A stretch of 64,000 nt of DNA from Tenacibaculum sp. Bg11-29. Its GTDB lineage: Bacteria > Bacteroidota > Bacteroidia > Flavobacteriales > Flavobacteriaceae. The stretch spans positions 1,115,001 through 1,179,000 of the forward strand of contig NZ_PJBB01000003.1 in the NCBI RefSeq assembly GCF_002836595.1, given 5' to 3'. Shown in pieces: positions 55,884 through 64,000 of this stretch (its first letter is position 1; each line of letters begins with the position of its first letter). The translations under genes were made by a program, and so were the position numbers. The notes under the pieces are model-generated. The model saw only the letters and a program-made list of their open reading frames with translations, did no database searches and was not told the DNA's origin.

Positions 55884-56447
55884 TTAGGAATTTAATCGAC
55901 TTAGAGTTTCTCGACTAACACCTAGATAAGAAGCTATTAATTTTTTAGGCACTCTTTGAAAAAGTTTTGGATATTGTTCGAGAAGTAATTCATATCGTTC
56001 TTTCGAAGAATTTTTTAATAAAGATAAGATTCTATTTTGAAGCGCTATTCTACCAAGCTTACTTTTCTTTGCCCAAAAGCGTTCCATTTTGTGCATTTCT
56101 TTAGTAAGTTTTTCTCTGTCTTCGAATGTTATGTATAAAACTTCAGAATCTTCCAAGCAATCTATATTAATTTTAGATTTTGATTGTTTTACAAAAGACT
56201 CATAATCTGTAATCCACCAATGCTCCATTCCAAATTGTAAAATATGTTCTTTGCCTCCTTCATCAAAAAAATAACTTTTTATACAGCCTTTTACTATCCA
56301 ATACTCTTTGTCAGCAATTTCTCCTTCTTGTAATAAGTACTGATGTTTACGTTTGTTAATTGTTTTAAAATGACTTAAAATAAAAGAAAATTCTTTGTCA
56401 GTTAGTTCAATTATTTCTTCGATGTGTTGTTTTAAAGGGTGTTTCAT
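55884..56447 (-). CDS. Crp/Fnr-family transcriptional regulator
   Basis: A 187-residue regulator. The cyclic-nucleotide-binding-like beta roll covers about residues 15-120 (YLLQEGEIADKEYWIVKGCIKSYF) and the helix-turn-helix is at the C-terminus (RVPKKLIASYLGVSRETLSRL). There are no FNR-type cysteines, and the cAMP-binding residues are not evident, so the signal is unknown. The ATG giving MKHPLKQHIEEII is preferred over one 13 codons upstream. It probably regulates the doxX-like gene that follows, which is common for this pair in Bacteroidota. Confidence 0.87.
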   Translation of the reverse strand: MKHPLKQHIEEIIELTDKEFSFILSHFKTINKRKHQYLLQEGEIADKEYWIVKGCIKSYFFDEGGKEHILQFGMEHWWITDYESFVKQSKSKINIDCLEDSEVLYITFEDREKLTKEMHKMERFWAKKSKLGRIALQNRILSLLKNSSKERYELLLEQYPKLFQRVPKKLIASYLGVSRETLSRLNS

Positions 56448-56513
56448 TTTAATTATAGGTGGCTTTCTTGATGTGCTGAATTTCAATTAAAAATCTTTAT
56501 TCAATAGTGAAAA

Positions 56514-58715
56514 TCAGTTCTTTTTTTTCTTCTTTTTAAAAAGTCTCTTAAAAAAACCTTTAATTCCTTTTTCCCTATAAGGAGTACATTTAATAGAGGA
56601 ATATATCTCTTCAGAAATGTCAAAAGAAGTTAAATATTTTTTTCTTAATTCTGCATCTTTTTCTATCTCTTTAAGAATATTCGCTACAATAGGCAATGCT
56701 AATGATGATCCAGCACCTTTTCCGCTACTAAAATGTACCGAATTTTTAGAAGTACCAACCCAAGTACCTAAAACAATATTGGGAGTATAGGCAAGAAACC
56801 AAGCATCTGTATAATTTTGTGCGGTACCTGTTTTACTAGCTAATTGACTTTTAATATTATAAACGCTTCTTATTTTGGCGCCAGTTCCTTGTTCAACCGC
56901 TTGCTGTAAAATGGCAGTAAGTGTTTTAGTAGTTTCCTCTTTAAACACTCTTTCAGCTTCTTGTTCTTTACTTTCATAAATAATAGTACCTTTTTTATCG
57001 GTAATCTTACGTATCATATACAAATCGTTCATTTCACCATTATTAGCAAAAGAACCATAGGCTCTTGTTGCTTCAAGTAACGATAAATCAAGCGTTCCTA
57101 AAGCAACCGAAGGAGTATTGTCTAGTGTTTTAGGGAACTTTAGTTTTTCACATGAATTGGCTAGTAACTCTTTTTCTAATTTAAAATAAAGATTAACACT
57201 AGGTATGTTCATCGATTTAATTAAAGCGTACCATAAAGCAACTTTATTATCAGGAGTAGATTTATGATCTGCATTTTGTGGCTTCCAATCTCCAAATTCC
57301 TCGTATGTTTTCTCTTCGTTTTCGAGATATTTACAAGGTGAGATTCCGTTTTCTAAAGCAGTAACATATAAAAAAGGTTTAAAGGCAGAAGCTATTTGGC
57401 GATGCGATAACACCATGTCAAAAGGAAGCGTATTAAAATTATTTCCACCAACCCAACTAATCACGGCCCCATTTTTAGGGTTGGTAACCAACACAGAAGC
57501 ATTCAACATTTTTGTATAATGCCAAAGACTATCAATCGTGGTACCAGTAATCGTTTTGGTACTATCATGATCAAATAGGTTAAAAGCCCTGTTTTGTTTG
57601 TCTTTTTTTGATAAAGGTGATTTTTGCAGTTGCTTTTTTAACCATTTTCTTTTTAAACTATTTGAAGCTAATTCATTATTAAGCTGCTTTTGTTTAATAA
57701 TAAGTTGGTTTTTTGCTGATTTTTCTGCGATTTTTTGAATATCGTAATTTAGTGTCGTGTATATTTTTAAACCATCGTTTTCTAAACTATACGAACTGTT
57801 GGTTGCGTTATTAATAATTTTTATGATTTCTATAGCCTTTTTCTTTACTTGATGTGTAAAATAACCTGCGGATGCATTCATATCAAGATTTTTGTAATTG
57901 AGTATAATTGGTAGTTTTTGCAAACTATCAGTAACCTTATTACTTAAATACGATTCGTTATTCATTAATTGCAAGACCGTATTACGACGTTTTTTAGCAT
58001 TTTCAGGATTCAACCGAGGGTTGTAATAAGTGTTCGCTTTTAGTATCCCAACAAGAACAGCAGACTCTTCAGTCTTTAATTTATTAACAGATTTATTAAA
58101 ATAACGATTGGCAGCAGATTCTATTCCAAAAATATTTTCTCCAAAAGGAACTGAGTTAAAATACAATTGTAGTATTTCATCTTTTGTGTATAAGCGCTCC
58201 ATTTTACTAGCAATAATAAGTTCTTTAATCTTATTAATTGGCATGCTTAAAAAACCATGATACTGTCTTCCGTAAAGATTTTTAATTAATTGTTGGGTAA
58301 TGGTACTTCCGCCACCACCAGAAGCATCTCTCATTAGAATACTTTTAAAGAAAACGCGCGCATAACTTTGTCCATCGTAACCATTATGATCATAAAAACG
58401 CTTGTCTTCTGTAGCAATTAAGGCCTGTTTTAGGTAGCTAGGAATTTGTTTGAGTTTAATATTCGTTCGATTTTCAACAAATATTTTTCCAATAATAATA
58501 GTGTCAGAAGAATAAATTAAAGAAGCCTCTTCGTTAAATACAGCCGATAATTTTTCTTTATTAGGTAAATTACCAAACACATTAAAATAGATTAACGAAA
58601 ATAAAGTGAGTACTAAGAAGCAAGCAAAAAGAATAAGGCTTACTATATATTTAAACAGCCGAATTAAAACTCTCTTACCTTTAAACTGATGGTTCGTTTT
58701 TTTAAATGTATCCAT
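56514..58715 (-). CDS. Bifunctional penicillin-binding protein, class A (PBP1A/1C-like)
   Basis: A 733-residue peptidoglycan synthase. After a membrane anchor (about 23-45) comes a GT51 glycosyltransferase with the catalytic glutamate E103 in ATEDKRFYDHNG and the motif GGGGSTITQQLIKNLYGR. A transpeptidase follows, with SxxK in ASAFKPFLYVTAL, SxN in KSMNIPSVNLY and KTG in ASKTGTAQNY. A lysine-rich tail ends the protein. It is co-transcribed with the upstream flavin monooxygenase gene (30-bp gap). Confidence 0.93.
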   Translation of the reverse strand: MDTFKKTNHQFKGKRVLIRLFKYIVSLILFACFLVLTLFSLIYFNVFGNLPNKEKLSAVFNEEASLIYSSDTIIIGKIFVENRTNIKLKQIPSYLKQALIATEDKRFYDHNGYDGQSYARVFFKSILMRDASGGGGSTITQQLIKNLYGRQYHGFLSMPINKIKELIIASKMERLYTKDEILQLYFNSVPFGENIFGIESAANRYFNKSVNKLKTEESAVLVGILKANTYYNPRLNPENAKKRRNTVLQLMNNESYLSNKVTDSLQKLPIILNYKNLDMNASAGYFTHQVKKKAIEIIKIINNATNSSYSLENDGLKIYTTLNYDIQKIAEKSAKNQLIIKQKQLNNELASNSLKRKWLKKQLQKSPLSKKDKQNRAFNLFDHDSTKTITGTTIDSLWHYTKMLNASVLVTNPKNGAVISWVGGNNFNTLPFDMVLSHRQIASAFKPFLYVTALENGISPCKYLENEEKTYEEFGDWKPQNADHKSTPDNKVALWYALIKSMNIPSVNLYFKLEKELLANSCEKLKFPKTLDNTPSVALGTLDLSLLEATRAYGSFANNGEMNDLYMIRKITDKKGTIIYESKEQEAERVFKEETTKTLTAILQQAVEQGTGAKIRSVYNIKSQLASKTGTAQNYTDAWFLAYTPNIVLGTWVGTSKNSVHFSSGKGAGSSLALPIVANILKEIEKDAELRKKYLTSFDISEEIYSSIKCTPYREKGIKGFFKRLFKKKKKKN

Positions 58716-58745
58716 TAAGCTAAAAAATTACAGATTTAATTATTA

Positions 58746-60200
58746 TTACGCCTTTTTTTCTTTTAAAAAGCTTCCTCTTGTTTTATTCCCTTTTTGAAGC
58801 ACAATTTCTGAATGTAAGAAGTCCGCAGCAGCAGCAGAGCCTTTTACTTTAGAAGCACTACGTGTTAACATTTCAAGTTCAAACGCTGTTAATACACTTT
58901 TTCGTATTCCAACCTCTTTCCATTTAGACAAAGGTCCACATTTTTCAAATATTTCTCGCGCTAACGATAACGCATCTAGTAGTGCCTGATTTGCTCCCTG
59001 ACCTTTAAACGGACTCATAGGGTGTGCTGCATCTCCAATAAGTGTTATTTGTTTTCTTTTTTCTAATAAATCAGGGGTAAGTAATTCTCTATCGTAAACT
59101 GGGTAGCCCGAAATTTTGGATTCGTGAGTTGCTGCTAAAATCTGAGGAATTGGATGGTGCCATTGCGTTCTACGGCATGCTTCTTCTTTAAGCGCCTGTC
59201 TACCTTCTTTACTTAATTTTATAGCGTCGTTTTCGGGCATGGGAAAACTAAGTTGCCACATTATGGTATCCTTATCATAAGGCATCATGTAAATTCGTTC
59301 AATACCATTTGCTGTTTGAAATACGGTAGACGAATCTAATAGCGGACTATTAAGGTCTTCTAAATCTTTTAAAGGACAAATACCTAATATTACAATACAG
59401 CCTAAGTAGCGTAATGGCGTTTTCTTTTCGCTAATTAATATTTTTCGCATGGTGCTGCGAATACCATCAGCTCCTACTACAAGATCTGCTTTTACATTTT
59501 TTATTGCACCATTTACGTTAAAATTAAGTTGAACACCATCGTTTTCAGATTCTTTAAAATCTATTAATTGGTGATTCCAATGCACTGCATTAGAATCATT
59601 AAGTTGCTCAAGTAGCTCTAAACGTAAAGATTGTCGTGATATATGTACGTTTGTGCGTTTTGTGCTCTTTTTTATGTCGGTTGCTAACCATTTTTTAGCG
59701 CCCCATTCGCCAATAATTTCTCCATTTGTTTTGTGCACAACATGTTTTGTTGAAACAAGCCCTTCTTTTAATGAAGTAATACCAAAACCCTGAATAGCTT
59801 TACTTGCTTGCTGAAGTGTTAACCCGTAACCTTGAGACCTTGTATTAAAATTACTATCTCGCTCATAAAGCGTAAAGGGTATTTTACGATGTAAACAAGC
59901 TACAGCTAAAGCAACGCCACCTATTCCTCCACCAATAATAGCAATATGCGGATAATTTTCGGTATCAGCAATAGGATTATTATCTGTAGGAATTAACCCC
60001 GATCCTAAACAAATACTACAGGGAGATATTCCTCCTTTAGGTTTCGGTGGAGTAGGAGCTTCTTCTCCTTTATCTGATGCTTCGTATTTTTCTAAGGCTA
60101 TTTTGTAACGTAGTCTGGCTTTTTTACTAGCTTTTAGCTTTTTTTTACCCTCTCCTTTACACTCTTCACAAACGGACCAACAAGTCTTTTTATTTTTCAT
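58746..60200 (-). CDS. FAD-dependent monooxygenase with N-terminal Cys-rich module
   Basis: A 484-residue fusion. Residues 1-70 hold C7, C11, C14 and C61, C64 in CEECKGEGKK and CSICLGSG, spaced by a charged helix; this resembles half of a DnaJ-type zinc finger. A group A flavin monooxygenase follows: FAD motif AIIGGGIGGVALA (87-99), the GD motif in VVGADGIRSTMRKIL, and GDAAHPMSPFKGQGANQALLDA late. The family hydroxylates aromatic or polyketide-like compounds; the substrate is unknown. It shares an operon with the PBP1A-like gene. Confidence 0.87.
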   Translation of the reverse strand: MKNKKTCWSVCEECKGEGKKKLKASKKARLRYKIALEKYEASDKGEEAPTPPKPKGGISPCSICLGSGLIPTDNNPIADTENYPHIAIIGGGIGGVALAVACLHRKIPFTLYERDSNFNTRSQGYGLTLQQASKAIQGFGITSLKEGLVSTKHVVHKTNGEIIGEWGAKKWLATDIKKSTKRTNVHISRQSLRLELLEQLNDSNAVHWNHQLIDFKESENDGVQLNFNVNGAIKNVKADLVVGADGIRSTMRKILISEKKTPLRYLGCIVILGICPLKDLEDLNSPLLDSSTVFQTANGIERIYMMPYDKDTIMWQLSFPMPENDAIKLSKEGRQALKEEACRRTQWHHPIPQILAATHESKISGYPVYDRELLTPDLLEKRKQITLIGDAAHPMSPFKGQGANQALLDALSLAREIFEKCGPLSKWKEVGIRKSVLTAFELEMLTRSASKVKGSAAAADFLHSEIVLQKGNKTRGSFLKEKKA

Positions 60201-60392
60201 TTTTTTTACTTGTTTCTTTAGTTAATGAGAAGAATTTTGTTAGTTGAGAATGAATTTGTTTTTATTTGAAAACGATGGATAATCTCTTTATTGATAACGA
60301 GATTTAGACTGCTTTATGCTTAAGATTGATTCGTTTTAATGGTTAGCGAAGTTATTAGAAATTGGATAAAAAATCAAGTTATATTTATTCAA

Positions 60393-60422
60393 TAAAAAAA
60401 CCTTCACATTTTGTGAAGGTTT
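60393..60422 (-). terminator. Terminator resembling the arsM terminator
   Basis: aaaccttcaca pairs with tgtgaaggttt, with a T run on the minus strand. It and its flank (aatcaag...tcaataaaaaaa) closely resemble the terminator after intact arsM at 62633-62659 and its flank, so the two are probably copies. Confidence 0.8.
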
Positions 60423-60481
60423 AGTATTATAAAGTCATTTGGAAATAGCTTGATAACTCGAAACGGTATTTAAATTTCCCC

Positions 60482-60517
60482 TTAGCAACACCCACCACCA
60501 TCGAAATGATAAGTGTA
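60482..60517 (-). pseudogene. Remnant of an arsM 3' end
   Basis: On the minus strand it reads TYHFDGGGCC and a stop; intact arsM ends TYHYDGGGCC and a stop. Thirty of 36 bases match, and within these ten codons the differences are silent except one Tyr to Phe change. An in-frame stop lies just upstream, so nothing longer is encoded. With the matching terminator it looks like the tail of a diverged arsM allele left beyond the esterase gene. Confidence 0.7.
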
Positions 60518-60701
60518 TTTTTTTTAATATTTTCATTAGGTTATAAAACGAATTAATTATACAGGATGATGACAATAATTTTTCGTTTCTCTCTTGTTTA
60601 TAAAATGAATAACAAAAAGGTTTATCATATTTTATCCTTTTTGAATATTTTAAACTAAAGAGGTATTTTTGTTACTTACTTGTTTGAAAAACGAGTTTAA
60701 T

Positions 60702-62441
60702 TTATTTAAGGAATTGTGATGGACTTGAATTCTCAATATAAACTAGAAGGTCAAATGAATTTTCTTCATTATTACTTAAAAGATTAAATTGATAGGTCGA
60801 AGCACCTGCCCCAATCGATCTCTTTACTAAATACTTATTAAATAAATTATTCATTAAATAAAGATCCTTTGATGCGGAATTATAATTAAACAAAAGATCA
60901 CGGCCATTATATGTGCTAATTAAATTCTCTAATGAATTACAATTAACTGATGTTAAATAATTATCGGTATTGAGTTTTCTATTTTCAAGATTAACTGCAT
61001 TATATTTTCCTTCTCCTAAAAGAAAACCGATGTTAACATAACTATCTTTTAACTTCTTATTTAAAAAATCACCAGCCCAACCTGACTTTTTTTGGATGTG
61101 ATTATCATGAGCCCAATAAATAATTTTTTCATTTGAAGGTGATTTCTTCTCTAGATGCTCAATATTTACCGCCATTAAACTGTCACGAAACCTATTATAT
61201 TTTAAATTACCTATATATTTCTCTAAAAAATACGATTGAGACAATTCTCTTGCATTCATTAAAACATTTTTGTTTTGATTAGATTTCAACAGTTTTTGAA
61301 ATAAAGCATTAGAAATAGTAATTTTCTGAGGAATTTTTGTAGAATCACTATTTAATTTGCGTAATAGCTTTGAATAAGAAGCTTCGTCTTTCAATTTTTT
61401 AGTTAGCCTTTTTAATGAAATTCCATGTGGTTGTGAATCGATTCCAATAATTGAAATTTTATCCTTTGTCTTCTTATTATATTTTTTTAACCATATTAGT
61501 AAGTTTTTAAACTCAACAGTATTATATAGCCAAAAACCTGTTTCTGAGATTGCTTTTTTTAAATTTCCTTTTCCTGTTAGCACATAAGTATTTAAGCTTT
61601 CAGCGTTTGCATAACGAGCCTCTAAAGCAATTTTCCTTACTCCATTATTTTTTATTAATGATTTAATTATTTCTGCCTTATATTCATAAATTTCTTTTGT
61701 TCCATGGGTAGCTTCCCCTAAACCTATTACCCTAACGTTGTTTTTTTGAGTATAGATAAAATCAGAAATCTGTATTGAATTTTTAATATTTATAGGAAAT
61801 ATATACTTTTTTAAAATTTCCCTAATTTGATTTTCTCCTTCGGTATCTTTAAAAAATAGAATGTCATTTATCTTTTCTCCATTTATTTTTAATTCAAAAT
61901 TATCAAACCAAGCCTTTCCTTTTCCTTGCATCAATATATTTAAAGCAATCAAATGTTCATCTTCTTTTAAAATAGTTGAAAGTGACATTTTAGTCCAATC
62001 TCTACTTCCTTTCAGAATATCACCACTAAATTTAAATACGGTAGGAATTGCGTTTCTATTATTTCCGTACCCTAATAATTGTAATATGGTTCCAGAGTTT
62101 TTGCCACGTATTGAATCTGTTTTTACCCAAGCAGACAATTCTATTTTTGATTTTCTTTTAATTTTAATAGGTATGTATATAGATATTTTTGCGTGAGTAG
62201 TAGTTTGACTTAAACCTTTTATACAAATACTTCTATTACCGTTCATAAACTCTGATGAATCGAAGTTTATTTGATAGTTTTTATCTTTCCGGAACACTAA
62301 ATGAGGGTCTGAATCGTCTAATTCTTCGCCTTCAAAACTAAACAAGTTAGAATTGAACATGGGTTGGCAAACTGGCTGAGTATTTTGACTAAAAATTAAA
62401 TTTGAAATTAGTAAAAATGTTATTAGCGAAATGTTTCTCAT
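60702..62441 (-). CDS. Erythromycin-esterase-like secreted protein
   Basis: A 579-residue exported protein with signal peptide MRNISLITFLLISNLIFSQ; that ATG is preferred over one 15 codons upstream. Residues about 30-200 form a beta-rich carbohydrate-binding-like domain (FNGNRSICIKGLS, DWTKMSLSTIL, KAWFDNFELKINGE). The esterase domain follows with GLGEATHGTKEIYEYKAEII, EARYANAES, IIGIDSQPHG and WAHDNHIQKKSGWAG, the His and Glu/Asp motifs of the EreA group. Macrolide hydrolysis is possible but unproven; most members act on unknown esters. It lies between intact arsM and an arsM 3'-end remnant. Confidence 0.85.
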   Translation of the reverse strand: MRNISLITFLLISNLIFSQNTQPVCQPMFNSNLFSFEGEELDDSDPHLVFRKDKNYQINFDSSEFMNGNRSICIKGLSQTTTHAKISIYIPIKIKRKSKIELSAWVKTDSIRGKNSGTILQLLGYGNNRNAIPTVFKFSGDILKGSRDWTKMSLSTILKEDEHLIALNILMQGKGKAWFDNFELKINGEKINDILFFKDTEGENQIREILKKYIFPINIKNSIQISDFIYTQKNNVRVIGLGEATHGTKEIYEYKAEIIKSLIKNNGVRKIALEARYANAESLNTYVLTGKGNLKKAISETGFWLYNTVEFKNLLIWLKKYNKKTKDKISIIGIDSQPHGISLKRLTKKLKDEASYSKLLRKLNSDSTKIPQKITISNALFQKLLKSNQNKNVLMNARELSQSYFLEKYIGNLKYNRFRDSLMAVNIEHLEKKSPSNEKIIYWAHDNHIQKKSGWAGDFLNKKLKDSYVNIGFLLGEGKYNAVNLENRKLNTDNYLTSVNCNSLENLISTYNGRDLLFNYNSASKDLYLMNNLFNKYLVKRSIGAGASTYQFNLLSNNEENSFDLLVYIENSSPSQFLK

Positions 62442-62632
62442 GTTTTTTTGCCAACAAGAAAGTCTAATTAATTTTATTTTGCCCAATAATTTTATTTCTT
62501 AACAAAAAAATATAATTAACAAAGAATTTTTATGCTGATTTCTTAAATTATTCCCAATTTTATTTATATATAGAATTGCAATTTGTCATATCACCAGTAA
62601 ACAAATTAATAATCAAGCTAAATCTACTCAAT

Positions 62633-62659
62633 AAAAAACCCTCACATTTTGTGAGGGTT
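62633..62659 (-). terminator. Terminator of arsM
   Basis: aaccctcaca pairs with tgtgagggtt, with a T run on the minus strand, 25 bp after the arsM stop. Confidence 0.88.
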
Positions 62660-62683
62660 CATTATTTCTAGCTTTACTTATTC

Positions 62684-63652
62684 TTAGCAACATCCACCAC
62701 CATCATAATGATAGGTAGATTCAGAAAAGAAAATATCATCTCTACCAAGCGCTTTTAAAGCAGCCGCAGTTTTATCACAAATAGCCAAAGGCTGATTTTT
62801 TAACAAAGTATGCCCTTCACCATCATCAAAATAATCTTCATCACCATAATAAATAGCAGCTTTACCTGTAAATATACAAGGACCATCTGCCGGCATAGGA
62901 TCTTTAATTGCTGCAACTTCAATTGATTCTATGTAAATCAATTCATCAGTAGGGTAATTCTTAGGGTCTAAAATCCTGTAAGGCTTTCTAGCTCTAATTT
63001 CTATAGTTCCGAAACCAGCATCAGTCAAAGCTTTTACATAATCAGCAATCGATAAACTTCCGCTTAAACACAAAGCACGTAAACGTTCGTCGTTACGTAA
63101 TTCATCATTCATTGGTTGTTCACAAGTAGGATCGCTCATTACTAATTTACCGTGAGGTTTTAAGACGCGATACATCTCAGCAATTGCTTTCTTTAAATCA
63201 TCAGATTTAAAAATATTAAATAAACAGTTTTGAGCGGCTACATCAATCGAGTTGTCTTCAACAGGCAACGCCATTGCATCACCTTTACGTAAATCAACAA
63301 AATCGCTTTTAAACCAATCATTTTGTTCTTCAGCAACTTTAAAGTTTTTGCGAGATGCTTCTAGCATTTCATCAACTACATCTAAACCTATTACACCACT
63401 TTTATTTCTGTTGAAATAAGCGAATTGTAATAATTCCATTCCACCACCAACACCTACGTATAACATTTTAGGATTGTTGGTTAAATCACGTGCATGTACT
63501 GTAGAACCACAACCGTAGTTCATTTCTTGCATGATTTTCGGAATTTTTAAACCTGGTAATTCCCAAATAGGATTCGTGGTACAACATAAGCCAACATCTG
63601 GTGTTAAAGCTGCTTCTTTGTATACGTTATGTGTAGTTTCTAAATAACTCAT
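62684..63652 (-). CDS. arsM: Arsenite methyltransferase, arsenosugar-biosynthesis type
   Basis: A 322-residue AdoMet-dependent methyltransferase of the ArsM form linked to arsenosugar synthesis. The N-terminus has the arsenic-binding cysteine pair in VGLCCTTNP and another cysteine in MNYGCGSTVH. The AdoMet site is YVGVGGGMELLQFA with IGLDVVDEML, followed by AAQNCLFNIF and DPTCEQPM, and the protein ends DGGGCC. It methylates arsenite-thiol complexes. The gene just upstream on the same strand encodes a DoxX-type membrane protein, the usual neighbour; the radical-SAM ArsS would be expected further right, beyond the window. A terminator follows. Confidence 0.9.
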   Translation of the reverse strand: MSYLETTHNVYKEAALTPDVGLCCTTNPIWELPGLKIPKIMQEMNYGCGSTVHARDLTNNPKMLYVGVGGGMELLQFAYFNRNKSGVIGLDVVDEMLEASRKNFKVAEEQNDWFKSDFVDLRKGDAMALPVEDNSIDVAAQNCLFNIFKSDDLKKAIAEMYRVLKPHGKLVMSDPTCEQPMNDELRNDERLRALCLSGSLSIADYVKALTDAGFGTIEIRARKPYRILDPKNYPTDELIYIESIEVAAIKDPMPADGPCIFTGKAAIYYGDEDYFDDGEGHTLLKNQPLAICDKTAAALKALGRDDIFFSESTYHYDGGGCC

Positions 63653-63655
63653 GTT

Positions 63656-64000
63656 TTACTTTTTTAATTTTCTACGGATTAGATTATCAATAGAATAAAT
63701 GTCTAAATTTCTTGGTAATAATAGTAATGGTATTAAAAGAGCTGTTCTGTACATTACATGCGATAAATCCCAGATAGGTTCTTTTAGTCCGTGCCCTATA
63801 GTAACAATAACTAAAACGGAAGCTAAAGCATATAATGCGTAATTTGTTTTTAAACCAATAATTAATAATAAACCTGCAATTAGTTCAATTAACGAAGTAT
63901 AATATGCTGTGATTAATAATAGAAAATCGGGTAATAAATCTGAATAACTACTTAGAAAAAAGTTTTTATATACGTTCTCTAACCCGAATTTAAATACTTT
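63656..64000 (-). CDS. DoxX-type membrane protein, 5' end cut by window edge
   Basis: The last 114 codons of a minus-strand gene run off the right edge. The product shows three hydrophobic segments (LLPDFLLLITAYYTSLIEL, IAGLLLIIGL, ALYALASVLVIVTIG), then a histidine-bearing loop GHGLKEPIWDLSHVMYRTA, a fourth segment, and a basic tail ending RRKLKK. This is the DoxX/MauE-like layout. It lies 3 bp before the arsM start, so it is co-transcribed with arsM in the arsenosugar cluster. Confidence 0.75.
   Translation of the reverse strand, partial: KVFKFGLENVYKNFFLSSYSDLLPDFLLLITAYYTSLIELIAGLLLIIGLKTNYALYALASVLVIVTIGHGLKEPIWDLSHVMYRTALLIPLLLLPRNLDIYSIDNLIRRKLKK

Larger units (their letters stand above)
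60201..60701. other. 500-bp spacer holding an arsM 3'-end remnant
   Basis: There is no ordinary gene. It contains a terminator (60393-60422), a remnant of an arsM 3' end (60482-60517) and a weak A/T hairpin near 60613-60643 that may end the esterase transcript. A 33-codon frame at 60435-60536, with three adjacent tryptophans, overlaps the remnant and is best explained by it. Confidence 0.6.

Noticed and set aside
60435..60536. A 33-codon minus-strand frame with three adjacent Trp codons, followed by a terminator, looking like a trp-type attenuator leader peptide.
   Set aside because: The tggtggtgg run is the shifted reading of the GGG codons in the arsM tail remnant. Differences from arsM are silent or conservative in the arsM frame, and no tryptophan genes follow.
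60702..62441. Erythromycin-esterase homologue as proof of macrolide resistance.
   Set aside because: The family is broad, the protein is secreted with an extra N-terminal domain, and substrate cannot be read from the sequence.

Overview
The window comes from a low-GC member of the Bacteroidota, almost certainly a marine-type Flavobacteriaceae (Tenacibaculum/Polaribacter-like; I cannot fix the genus). The signs are AT-rich intergenic DNA, almost no Shine-Dalgarno sequences, promoter -7 boxes of the TAnnTTTG type, and family-typical genes: a DUF4270 lipoprotein, a fused OlsF-type acyltransferase, the short GT5 glycogen synthase beside panC, and an arsenosugar-type ArsM.

Layout. 1-1.1 kb: the 3' end of an rRNA operon (23S end, 5S, terminator). 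1.37-2.34 kb: an IS1595-family insertion with terminal and target repeats. 2.4-7.5 kb: ArsC/Spx-like protein, DinB, a Cys/Met PLP enzyme, a TetR regulator with two matching operators plus a thioesterase, superoxide dismutase and fructose-bisphosphatase. 7.7-21.2 kb: a secreted protein of unknown role, GNAT, aspartokinase, the aminolipid acyltransferase, RseP, SCO1, a nitronate-monooxygenase-like protein whose start codon lies inside a perfect 25-bp hairpin, a serine-hydrolase/SdpI/lipoprotein operon, and SufS. 21.3-26.2 kb: a compact operon of AdoMet decarboxylase, ion channel, DUF4178, Ser/Arg-rich lipoprotein, membrane aminopropyltransferase and glycerophosphodiesterase, which looks like a polyamine/envelope-stress module. 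26-42 kb: CLC protein, DUF3999/DUF2339 pair, RDD protein, AspS, HopJ, an M50-like protease, a lone OLD-family ATPase-TOPRIM nuclease, a candidate structured RNA, an alanine/glycine symporter, a thioester-reductase-like SDR, and PheS. 42-53 kb: Gdh, an EEP nuclease, the glmS/DUF4270/GT5 operon, and divergently panC-panD-flippase followed by radA.

53-55.4 kb is the most unusual stretch. Two paralogous acidic proteins of unknown function, one intact and one frameshifted, lie between radA and two further copies of the radA 3' end. One copy is 166 bp at about 93% identity with mostly synonymous changes; the other is strongly decayed. A parallel arrangement occurs at 60.4-62.7 kb: an erythromycin-esterase-like gene sits between intact arsM and a diverged remnant of the arsM 3' end plus terminator. 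Both look like cargo inserted at a gene's 3' end while that end was replaced by a diverged copy from a relative.

The rest of the right side carries DoxX, a Crp/Fnr regulator, a PBP1A-like enzyme paired with a flavin monooxygenase fused to a zinc-finger-like N-terminus, and an arsenosugar-type arsM with the start of its cluster (partial DoxX). All functional calls come from reading the sequence and from knowledge of the families; no database search was run.
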